From Bacteroidales bacterium (GTDB taxonomy: Bacteria > Bacteroidota > Bacteroidia > Bacteroidales > Bacteroidaceae): a stretch of DNA of 64,000 bases. Numbering within the stretch: position 1 is the stretch's first letter; each line of letters begins with the position of its first letter. Shown piece after piece: positions 45,963-53,084 of the stretch. The DNA lies in the NCBI GenBank assembly GCA_015060905.1, contig SUXQ01000003.1:142090-206089 (forward strand), written 5' to 3'. The translations under genes were made by a program, and so were the position numbers. The notes under the pieces were generated by a model, which did no database searches, was not told where the DNA came from, and saw nothing but the letters and a program-made list of their open reading frames with translations.

Positions 45963-47017
45963 ATGCTTGTAAGTTTAAGTGGACAAACTGCGCTACATCT
46001 TGTACAATTGTTGCTATCGGCAAAACAACAATGCTCTTTCACACGATTATTGGTTATAGAAGTGTCATAAAGATTTGCTTCATTAATATTACGAGATAAA
46101 TCAGCTATATGTGCGGCCACTTTTGCCGCTCTAATTGCTTCGATTGTGACATCTTTTGTAATTACAGATTTAGAGTGTTCATATCGCGTTACACAATTAA
46201 TGATATGCGCACACCCTATGTATGCTGCAAATGAGGCTCCAATAGCGTTGGCAATGTGATCTTCATTGATTGCAGCATCAGTCGGCAAAGGGCCTAAGGG
46301 CATTATTGGAGCATTAAATTTACTTAGTAATTTCGAATGGGTTGATATTTTGTCCAAAGTTATGTGACCGATATTCTCCACCATGATTTTAACCCCTTTG
46401 CTTTGTAACAATTTACAAATGTTAAGTTGTCGTAATGTTTCCTCTATATGAATGGAATCACACGCATCCAAAATAGTACCAGGACGAAAGGTCGTGCCAA
46501 GACTAATAACTACATCGTATTTTAAGGCGATTTCTGCAATCTCGTCTATGTGCTCCCTAAAAATATTTTGTGTTCGATTATTGATTCTACTGTCGTATAA
46601 AACCATTCCACCGCCACGGCTAGTAACAGGAATTTTGCGGATTTGGATTGCTTTAGAGAATAGATCAAGATCTGCAGTAAAGTGTATAGTTACAAAAGAA
46701 ACACCATCATAACAAAGCTGAAGAAAGGCATTTCGGACTTCCTCCCATTGATATCCTTTTGATTTTGTAAATCTATGGTACGATAGCACAACTCCAAAAG
46801 GTAGTCTAAGTTTATCCTTGATAAAATTATAAAGAGGTTTTTCCAATTCTATCAGGCTTAAATCCATCATCATGTCTGGCAGTTCATTACATGATTGAAT
46901 GAGTTTAAGTTTTGAAATTTCAGATTCAATGTCTGATATATTATTGCAACCTACATTGCAATTTATTCTAATAGGAGAATTGTCTCCAATGGTCAGTCCA
47001 TCCTTAAATGTTATCAT
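45959..47017 (-). CDS. Short ThiC-like (phosphomethylpyrimidine-synthase family) enzyme
   Basis: A ~352-residue homologue of ThiC, the radical-SAM thiamine pyrimidine synthase, but far shorter than the usual 430-600. Family blocks are in order: DMMMDLSLIE, GVSFVTIHFTAD, PVTSRGGGMVLYD, YDVVISLGTTFRPGTILDA, VMVENIGH-type IMVENIGHITL, MPLGPLPTDAAINEDHIANA and IGCAHIINCVTRYEH. The two metal-ligand histidines (ENIGH, RYEH) are present. The C-terminal cluster reads CTRCSAVCP (C-x2-C-x3-C), not the usual ThiC C-x2-C-x4-C. No thiamine genes are nearby; hipBA lie upstream and a membrane protein overlaps downstream. The ATG at 47017 has AGGGA seven bases upstream; one at 47023 is possible. Confidence 0.8.
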   Translation of the reverse strand: MITFKDGLTIGDNSPIRINCNVGCNNISDIESEISKLKLIQSCNELPDMMMDLSLIELEKPLYNFIKDKLRLPFGVVLSYHRFTKSKGYQWEEVRNAFLQLCYDGVSFVTIHFTADLDLFSKAIQIRKIPVTSRGGGMVLYDSRINNRTQNIFREHIDEIAEIALKYDVVISLGTTFRPGTILDACDSIHIEETLRQLNICKLLQSKGVKIMVENIGHITLDKISTHSKLLSKFNAPIMPLGPLPTDAAINEDHIANAIGASFAAYIGCAHIINCVTRYEHSKSVITKDVTIEAIRAAKVAAHIADLSRNINEANLYDTSITNNRVKEHCCFADSNNCTRCSAVCPLKLTSI

Positions 47018-47047
47018 GTTCATGTCCCTAGTTTTTCATATGGAAGG

Positions 47048-48313
47048 TTATTTAACATTAATAACTCTATTATTAAATACACCCTCAAACAAGTTCATTT
47101 CTCGTTTGGCAATACCTAATCTATTTGCTAATGTTCGCCATTCTTTAACAGCTGCTACCACCTCGTTGATTATGCTCTTGGCAACCTCTGGGGTGAGCAT
47201 GTACTCCTCGCACGAGTCAAGAAGAATTGATAAATCTGCTTTGTTAGTCTTACTATTAATTAGCAGACTTTGGTGCTCGTTCAGCGTTGGATTCATATCG
47301 TATGCAGGCGATAGTGTCCACCCTTTTGCAGTAAGCAGAAAACCGTGGTTACGGAAATGGTCGTCGCTGTTGCCGACACATATATTGAATGCAACTCGGC
47401 GGAACAACTCTCGCAAGTTCGCATCAACATCGGTACAACCGCTAATGATAAAATCAACAATATCCAAATAGCCGTTACCTGTTGTTGCATTGTCACCATC
47501 GTTCAATCCAAGCAATGTCATTGCGGATGCAAAGTGAATTCGTTTGCCGTCATCTGTTCTGTCAAAACGACGAGAAAGCAAAGTATGATGCTTGTCGTTA
47601 GTGGTAATAACCTTTGTTTCAGCGGCATTGATTCCTGCGCTCTTGGCAAGCAGATGGCAGAAATGTTCCCATAATCCTGCATCATAATCATCCTTCAATG
47701 ATGGGAACTTTGCGACATATATACTACGGTCCGTATCTACAACATTTGCCTTTGGTCTTGCACCACCAAGCGATGAACCTGGCTGCACAAGTTGAGCAAT
47801 CCATCGTTTTTCGGGGAGGGTATTAGCCTCCTCACTTTTCTCAATTTCCTTACTTGCGACAATAAGTTCTCGCAAGTCGGTCAACGGTGGAATACGCAAA
47901 GAGTTGTCCGCGTTTATAAACTCTCCATCAGGAGTTTCTTTGAAACGGAACCCGCCCATACGGGAAAAGTCATCAATACCTGTCAAGAAGTCAAACGATG
48001 ATAGTCGGCGAACAGGGCGATTCTCCTCTTGTGCCAAAATTTGTTCACGACGAAGCAGAAGTATGCGACCCCATCTGTCGGGCAATGCATCGGCAAAGCA
48101 ACCAAAAATATCTTTATTCGGCTGAGTGTATTGTATCCCCGGATAGTTATTAAGATCTTCGCTGAGGGTAATGGCATTGTACTTCTTTATCCAACTATCG
48201 GCAAACTTGAAACTATAACTGTCCGAGCCACGAAGCGATTCGTAGCCAAGTTCACCAATCAACTCAATCTCTTTGAGCCAATCAAAATCGGCATATACAT
48301 ACAATTTCTTCAT
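47048..48313 (-). CDS. hipA: HipA-family serine/threonine kinase toxin
   Basis: A 421-residue HipA-type kinase, near the E. coli length. It has the glycine-rich loop GSSLGGARPKANV, the ATP-anchoring stretch YVAKFPSLKD, the catalytic NSDDHFRNHGFLL (Asp and Asn) and the metal-binding AYDMNPTLNEH. E. coli HipA phosphorylates glutamyl-tRNA synthetase; targets of other HipA proteins differ. It lies 6 bases after hipB and 30 bases before the ThiC-like gene, so all four minus-strand genes may be one transcript. Confidence 0.92.
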   Translation of the reverse strand: MKKLYVYADFDWLKEIELIGELGYESLRGSDSYSFKFADSWIKKYNAITLSEDLNNYPGIQYTQPNKDIFGCFADALPDRWGRILLLRREQILAQEENRPVRRLSSFDFLTGIDDFSRMGGFRFKETPDGEFINADNSLRIPPLTDLRELIVASKEIEKSEEANTLPEKRWIAQLVQPGSSLGGARPKANVVDTDRSIYVAKFPSLKDDYDAGLWEHFCHLLAKSAGINAAETKVITTNDKHHTLLSRRFDRTDDGKRIHFASAMTLLGLNDGDNATTGNGYLDIVDFIISGCTDVDANLRELFRRVAFNICVGNSDDHFRNHGFLLTAKGWTLSPAYDMNPTLNEHQSLLINSKTNKADLSILLDSCEEYMLTPEVAKSIINEVVAAVKEWRTLANRLGIAKREMNLFEGVFNNRVINVK

Positions 48314-48319
48314 AGCCTA

Positions 48320-48640
48320 CTACTCCTTTTTAGATGCCCTTTCACGCTGTGGCAAATTCATATCCTGCAATGCTCTGCCGAGTTCATCATCCTTTGCTAA
48401 TGAGAGAATATCATCATCAAGCTGCAGGGCATACAACACACGCAGATAGATACCAATCGCAACCGTTGGCGCACCTTTCTCTATGCGTGATACCGTAAGT
48501 GGCGAACAAGTAGCACGCTCAGCAACCTGTGCAACACTTAAATTACGACGCAAGCGGGCAAGCCTCATCTGCTCACCAACAACCTGCATCTTCTGCTCTA
48601 ATTTTCGGGGTAATTTTGTCCCCATTGTACTCTTTGCCAT
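48320..48640 (-). CDS. hipB: HipB-like XRE antitoxin/regulator
   Basis: A 106-residue DNA-binding protein. The HTH spans residues ~20-75 (VGEQMRLARLRRNLSVAQVA, then CSPLTVSRIEKGAPTV), with a charged C-terminal tail. As HipB partners do, it should neutralise HipA and repress the operon. A -7 box lies 25 bases upstream. A short inverted repeat CATAT-N6-ATATG (about 48649-48664) between that box and the gene could be its operator. Confidence 0.88.
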   Translation of the reverse strand: MAKSTMGTKLPRKLEQKMQVVGEQMRLARLRRNLSVAQVAERATCSPLTVSRIEKGAPTVAIGIYLRVLYALQLDDDILSLAKDDELGRALQDMNLPQRERASKKE

Positions 48641-48648
48641 AACCTCAA

Positions 48649-48672
48649 CATATCATATAATATGCAAAGGTA
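48649..48672 (-). promoter_or_regulatory. hipBA promoter and possible operator
   Basis: Minus-strand -7 box TACCTTTG (48665-48672), adjacent to the partial palindrome CATAT-N6-ATATG downstream of it. The position suits autorepression by HipB, but the palindrome is short and AT-rich. Confidence 0.45.
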
Positions 48673-48781
48673 ATACTTTTTCTTTATTTTATGATTGGTT
48701 GAACAGGATATGTATAAGGAAAATATAGATCGACTCATTACAATAATATGCCAAAAAACGAGTATTATAAAAAATAATCCG

Positions 48782-48789
48782 TATATTTG
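48782..48789 (+). promoter_or_regulatory. -7 promoter box of the kinase/receiver/methylase operon
   Basis: TATATTTG matches TAnnTTTG; transcription would start near 48796, 25 bases before the first ATG at 48821. No clear -33 box. Confidence 0.6.
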
Positions 48790-48820
48790 CCTTAAATTGT
48801 CAAGACTAGGATGTTCAAAT

Positions 48821-49108
48821 ATGATAGGAATAAAGATTAGAGAATATAGAGAAAAGAATAATCTTTTATTAAGACAGGTAGCTGCATCTTTAGAAATAGA
48901 TACAGCAACTCTTAGCAAAATAGAACGGGGTATTAAACCTTTAAATAGGGAACTATTAAAAAAGATTTCTGTATTATATTCTATAGATTACAAGACTCTT
49001 TTGTCTGAATGGTTAGCTGATAGGCTATTAACGTTTATTGCAAATGAGGAAAAAGATATATCTATTAATGCTATAAGAATTGTTGAAAAGCAAATAACTA
49101 AGATATGA
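48821..49108 (+). CDS. XRE-family regulator, first gene of the six-gene operon
   Basis: A 95-residue protein whose first ~60 residues are a Cro/CI HTH (KIREYREKNNLLLRQVAASL, then DTATLSKIERGIKPLNRELL). The C-terminal helix (NEEKDISINAIRIVEKQI) may dimerise. A longer upstream frame exists, but the promoter and HTH start place the real ATG at 48821. Its stop overlaps the next start (ATGA). It probably controls the operon, as in phage-defence loci that keep toxic genes repressed. Confidence 0.8.
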   Translation: MIGIKIREYREKNNLLLRQVAASLEIDTATLSKIERGIKPLNRELLKKISVLYSIDYKTLLSEWLADRLLTFIANEEKDISINAIRIVEKQITKI

Positions 49109-51399
49109 CAGAATCAGAAGTAAAAGAGAAATTATCACAACTTCTAAGTCAAGAGGACTTAGATTATAGTGCAATTTTGTCTTTATCTAATAGATTGTCT
49201 CAATTTGATAAGGGCAATGTCCGTTTCTCCGTTGATGCAGGTGTGATAGACAGACTCGGTAATGAACTTGTGTCAAGACAGGAGACTGCTGTTTCTGAAT
49301 TGGTAAAGAATTCATATGATGCAGATGCTACTTATGTAAAGTTGACTTTTATAAATTCCAATGAAACAGGAGGCACGCTTGTTATAGAGGATTCTGGCGT
49401 TGGAATGACGAAAGAACAATTAATAAATGGATTTATGCGTATCTCTTCAACAGATAAAGTTCGTCATCCATATTCTGATTTATACAATAGAAAGAGAGCT
49501 GGCAAAAAAGGAATCGGAAGATTTGCAGTACAAAGATTAGGTAGGAACTTATCTATAATTACAAAAAGCATTAATGAAGACAGTGCTTATAAATTGTCTA
49601 TTGATTGGGATAAGTATGTCGGCGAGAAGAATTTAACTGATATAACAAATACAATTGAAAATATTAATTCTGACAAAACCTTTGGAACAACACTAAGAAT
49701 TGAAAACCTTAGAGATAAATGGACTGAAGCCGCAATTAAAAGAATATACAGATATGTTTCTGATATTATGCAACCATTTCCTCTAAGTAAAAATAATAAT
49801 GCAGAAGGTCAAGATCCTGGATTTAAGGCCGTTTTTTATATTTCAGATGGCTTTTCTGAAAGAAAAATAGTTGATGATAAAATTATGATTTACGACCATG
49901 CCGTTGCTGTGATTGATGGTTTTGTTGATGTAAACCATAAAGCAGGCTATAGTGTCGTGAGTTCTAAATTAGGTATAGATTTCTCTGATGATATAGGTAT
50001 AGATCCAGATAATAAATATTCTCTTTTTGATAAAATTAAGAATGTTAAATTTAGAGCGTATTATTACATATATGAAGGTAATCTCATTCCTAAAATGCAT
50101 TTAAATGCAATACGAAAACTAGCTAATGTAGCAGGAGGTATACGTTTATATAGAAATGGATTTCGTGTGTTGCCATACGGAGAACCTGGTGATGATTGGT
50201 TGTCTTTGGACATGTCTACGCGTAGGCGTTCTATATTGCCAACTCATACGAATATTTCATTTTTTGGCTTTGTTGAAATAGATGATAGTAGTGGTGATTT
50301 TGAGGAAACATCAAGTAGAGAAGGCTTGATGAATAATGATGCCATGATTCAATTACAAAACTTTACTTATCGTGCGATATTAAATTCTGTTATAAAGATA
50401 GCAGAGGTTAGGAATATCAAAGTTGTCTCAGGACAGAAAAAAGATGAAAAAGGGAATTGGGAAAAAATAGATATAAGAGTTAAAAATATAGCCCACACTC
50501 TAGATGAGTTAGATAAAGCACTAGAGACTGGCGATGGAGTTGTTGCGAAAAAACAACGTAGAAAAAAAATTGCCAAGTTGAAAAAAGATTTGGAAGAAGT
50601 TGATAGATTACAAAAACAAGAAATTTCTAAGACTCTTAAGGAACGTTCTATGTTAAGAGTTTTAGGAAGTGTAGGCTTAACAATTGGACAATTTATTCAT
50701 GAAATAAAATATCATTTTGATAATATTAAAGACGATATTAATGTGCTAATTCAAGATTTACAGGATAACTACAAGGCTCTTGAGAGGTTGTGCATCCTCA
50801 ATGATAATTTTGCGTCATTTAGTACTTATATGTCTTATTTTGACAATGTCATTTCTCTGAATATTGTAAGAGAACTGAGACCTATCGAATTAAGAACTGT
50901 TGTCAAGCCATTTATTGAGTCAATGTATAGTGATGCCATAAAAGCAGGAATAGAATTGTTACCTGCGGAATTTATTGGCTATAATTTATATACAAAGCCT
51001 ATGCATCCATCGGAATGGTCTTCTATTTTGTTTAATTTTTATACTAATTCAAAGAAGGCAATAAAAAGACTTGGTAGTTTTGGACAAATTCACATCGAAT
51101 GTGGTGCAACTGACAAATATATTTATTTAGAGTTCTCTGATACTGGTGATGGGATTTCTCCCGAAGATGAAGATCGAATATTTGATGAGTTTTATACAAC
51201 AACATCGCAAAATTCATTGGACTCTTTAGACTATAAAAATCAAATAGAAGGGACAGGTCTTGGACTTAAAATTGTGAAAGATATTGTATTAAGTTATAAA
51301 GGTAATATAATGGTTGTATCTCCCAAACAGCATTATTCAACTTGTATTAGAGTTGAAATACCTAAAGCAAATGATAAAGATTTAGAAAGTATTATATGA
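49105..51399 (+). CDS. Dual-GHKL ATPase protein: Hsp90/MutL-like N-terminus plus histidine-kinase-like C-terminus
   Basis: A 764-residue soluble protein with two ATP-binding modules. The first is at about 40-200: N-box ELVKNSYDADA (65-75), DSGVGM (96-101) and the lid GKKGIGRF (133-140). A transducer-like region and a Lys-rich coiled coil (~470-515) follow. A phospho-acceptor helix GQFIHEIKYHF has His near 532. The second ATPase has N-box FNFYTNSKKAI (~643), DTGDGIS (~679) and GTGLGLKIV (~716). No signal peptide or membrane helix, so any sensing is cytoplasmic. It overlaps both neighbours by ATGA, with a receiver protein directly downstream. Confidence 0.82.
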   Translation: MTESEVKEKLSQLLSQEDLDYSAILSLSNRLSQFDKGNVRFSVDAGVIDRLGNELVSRQETAVSELVKNSYDADATYVKLTFINSNETGGTLVIEDSGVGMTKEQLINGFMRISSTDKVRHPYSDLYNRKRAGKKGIGRFAVQRLGRNLSIITKSINEDSAYKLSIDWDKYVGEKNLTDITNTIENINSDKTFGTTLRIENLRDKWTEAAIKRIYRYVSDIMQPFPLSKNNNAEGQDPGFKAVFYISDGFSERKIVDDKIMIYDHAVAVIDGFVDVNHKAGYSVVSSKLGIDFSDDIGIDPDNKYSLFDKIKNVKFRAYYYIYEGNLIPKMHLNAIRKLANVAGGIRLYRNGFRVLPYGEPGDDWLSLDMSTRRRSILPTHTNISFFGFVEIDDSSGDFEETSSREGLMNNDAMIQLQNFTYRAILNSVIKIAEVRNIKVVSGQKKDEKGNWEKIDIRVKNIAHTLDELDKALETGDGVVAKKQRRKKIAKLKKDLEEVDRLQKQEISKTLKERSMLRVLGSVGLTIGQFIHEIKYHFDNIKDDINVLIQDLQDNYKALERLCILNDNFASFSTYMSYFDNVISLNIVRELRPIELRTVVKPFIESMYSDAIKAGIELLPAEFIGYNLYTKPMHPSEWSSILFNFYTNSKKAIKRLGSFGQIHIECGATDKYIYLEFSDTGDGISPEDEDRIFDEFYTTTSQNSLDSLDYKNQIEGTGLGLKIVKDIVLSYKGNIMVVSPKQHYSTCIRVEIPKANDKDLESII

Positions 51400-52445
51400 G
51401 TTATAAGATATTGTATATTGAAGATCTACCCACAGGTAGTATTCAAAACGATTTAGAAAGATGTGGGTTTGAAGTCGCCGTTAATAATGCAGATGATTTT
51501 AATGATACATTGTCAGATATTGTTGATAATGAATATGACGCATTTATTATGGACTTTAGACTAACTGCTAACACAGGAAGAGTAGATGCACCAACTTTTG
51601 CTTCTACAATTAGGACTAATGGGGGTAACCATAAAAAATGTCCTATCATATTAATTTCTAGTGAAGAGAACTTACCTGAATTTAATAATGATTTTACAAG
51701 TCAGGATCTATTTGATATGGTTATTTCTAAAACTAAATTTCGAACTTGTTGCCAGAAATATAGTAAAATTATTATTGATTTGATAGAATCATATCGTAGT
51801 ATTATTTTAGAGTCATACAATACTACAAAATTGCTTAATATTGAAAATACAGATTACTTAGATTATAGATTAATTGAGATTCTTGATACATTTAGTAAAC
51901 AAAAGAATCCATATGGATATTGTCGCACTATTTTTTATTCACTAATTCGCTCTATAGGCATTTTGGTGGGAGAAGATGTGTTAGCTGCAAGACTTGGTGT
52001 TGATAAATCGTGTGAAGACTTTAACATCTTAAAAGAAAAACTAGAAAGTTGTAAGTATCGTGGAATATTATCAAAAGCATATGATAGGTGGTGGTTTGAT
52101 CAAATTCTAGCTATGTGGAAAGAAATATCTGGCGGAAAATCTTTAAGAAGAATGAAAGCTGCTGATAGAGTGGATATTATAAATAATTTCTGGAGTTTAC
52201 ATTTACAACCTGCAAAACCCATCAAATTTGCTTCAAGTTCAACATTTTGGACAATATGTTCAAAAGAATTAAAGCCATTAGATCCTAATGAGGGCTATAT
52301 CTATAATAATAAAGTTATAGATGTATGGCAGGAACCAGAATATATATCTTTATATAGCGCACTGGAGTATCCTGAATTACGCGAGAAATTGTCTCCTATG
52401 GATAGAAAAGAAATTTTTGAGATTGGGAAAAATGCCAGAGTATAA
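51396..52445 (+). CDS. Receiver-domain protein with unknown C-terminal domain
   Basis: A 349-residue protein. Residues 1-120 are a CheY-like receiver: acidic pair Glu9-Asp10 (ILYIEDLP), phospho-acceptor Asp53 (AFIMDFRLT), Ser88 (PIILISSEE) and Lys112 (VISKTK). The remaining ~230 residues match no output domain I know: there is no HTH, and the region has Trp-rich stretches (SKAYDRWWFDQILAMWKEI, NNFWSLHLQPAKPIKFASS). It is likely the phosphorylation partner of the upstream kinase-like protein, with the C-terminus as effector or adaptor. Confidence 0.78.
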   Translation: MSYKILYIEDLPTGSIQNDLERCGFEVAVNNADDFNDTLSDIVDNEYDAFIMDFRLTANTGRVDAPTFASTIRTNGGNHKKCPIILISSEENLPEFNNDFTSQDLFDMVISKTKFRTCCQKYSKIIIDLIESYRSIILESYNTTKLLNIENTDYLDYRLIEILDTFSKQKNPYGYCRTIFYSLIRSIGILVGEDVLAARLGVDKSCEDFNILKEKLESCKYRGILSKAYDRWWFDQILAMWKEISGGKSLRRMKAADRVDIINNFWSLHLQPAKPIKFASSSTFWTICSKELKPLDPNEGYIYNNKVIDVWQEPEYISLYSALEYPELREKLSPMDRKEIFEIGKNARV

Positions 52446-52809
52446 GCATAATAAAATAATTACAGATATAAAAGAATTAGTCCGTTTGTTAAAGAAACAT
52501 CAATTTAACGAATTTATGGAACTATATTCTTTAGATAATCTTGTGGGAAAAAGTACTGAAGTTTTTTATAATTATAATATTGATGATATAGTACTAAGAA
52601 TTACATCATCAGGACAAAAACCAGCACCCAAGGTTTCTAAATTTGCGATAGTCATTAAAATGGACTATACTTTACAAGAAAACTTAAATGCCAAGATTGA
52701 TATTTTTGATAATTATCAATTTGAACTATTCATAAAAGGATTTAAGTTAGCACTAATGGGAAATTTATTCATCCATATTACCATTTCCATGCAGGAGGAG
52801 TGTACATGA
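52432..52809 (+). CDS. Small protein of unknown function in the six-gene operon (1)
   Basis: A 125-residue protein I cannot assign. It is a helix (KIITDIKELVRLLKKHQFNE) followed by beta strands (VLRITSSGQKPAPKVSKFAI, VIKMDYTLQENLN) and a hydrophobic C-terminus (FKLALMGNLFIHITISMQ). No signal peptide. The ATG at 52432 overlaps the receiver gene by 14 bases, and its stop overlaps the next ATG. Tight overlaps suggest a stoichiometric complex with its neighbours. Confidence 0.6.
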   Translation: MPEYKHNKIITDIKELVRLLKKHQFNEFMELYSLDNLVGKSTEVFYNYNIDDIVLRITSSGQKPAPKVSKFAIVIKMDYTLQENLNAKIDIFDNYQFELFIKGFKLALMGNLFIHITISMQEECT

Positions 52810-53084
52810 AGGATTATATTGATGAAGATAGTAAAATAGTATTGATAGGGTCTCCTAGGATACCTCATCCTCCTATGGATATTATTTTAGCAATTCATTT
52901 TATAATTCTAAACTTTGTGAATTCAAAAGAATATCCGGCAAAAGAATATTTGTTATCAGATGAATCTTATATTGATGTAATAGAAAGGGCTCAAAAACGT
53001 GTTTTGGATCCGTATTTCAATGCAATTAATGGAGATGGGCACACTGTATTTACAAAAGAAAATTTATTCCCATTGTATGTATGA
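52806..53084 (+). CDS. Small protein of unknown function in the six-gene operon (2)
   Basis: A 92-residue protein of unknown family: an N-terminal strand (SKIVLIGSPRIPHPPMDIIL), a helix (AIHFIILNFVNSKEYPAKEY) and a helical end (IDVIERAQKRVLDPYFNAIN). A strong Shine-Dalgarno (AGGAGG at 52793-52798, 7 bases before the ATG) sets the start. Such sites are uncommon in Bacteroidota, so this protein may be made at high level. It overlaps the gene before and the methylase after by ATGA. Confidence 0.6.
   Translation: MKDYIDEDSKIVLIGSPRIPHPPMDIILAIHFIILNFVNSKEYPAKEYLLSDESYIDVIERAQKRVLDPYFNAINGDGHTVFTKENLFPLYV

Noticed and set aside
45959..47017. Annotating the ThiC-like gene as thiC for thiamine synthesis
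   Set aside because: Far shorter than ThiC, altered cysteine spacing, no other thiamine gene nearby, and coupled to a membrane protein in a defence context.
49105..52445. Calling the kinase/receiver pair a Detocs system
   Set aside because: Detocs has a dedicated three-gene layout with a nucleosidase effector on the receiver; none is visible here, and the kinase has an extra N-terminal GHKL module.
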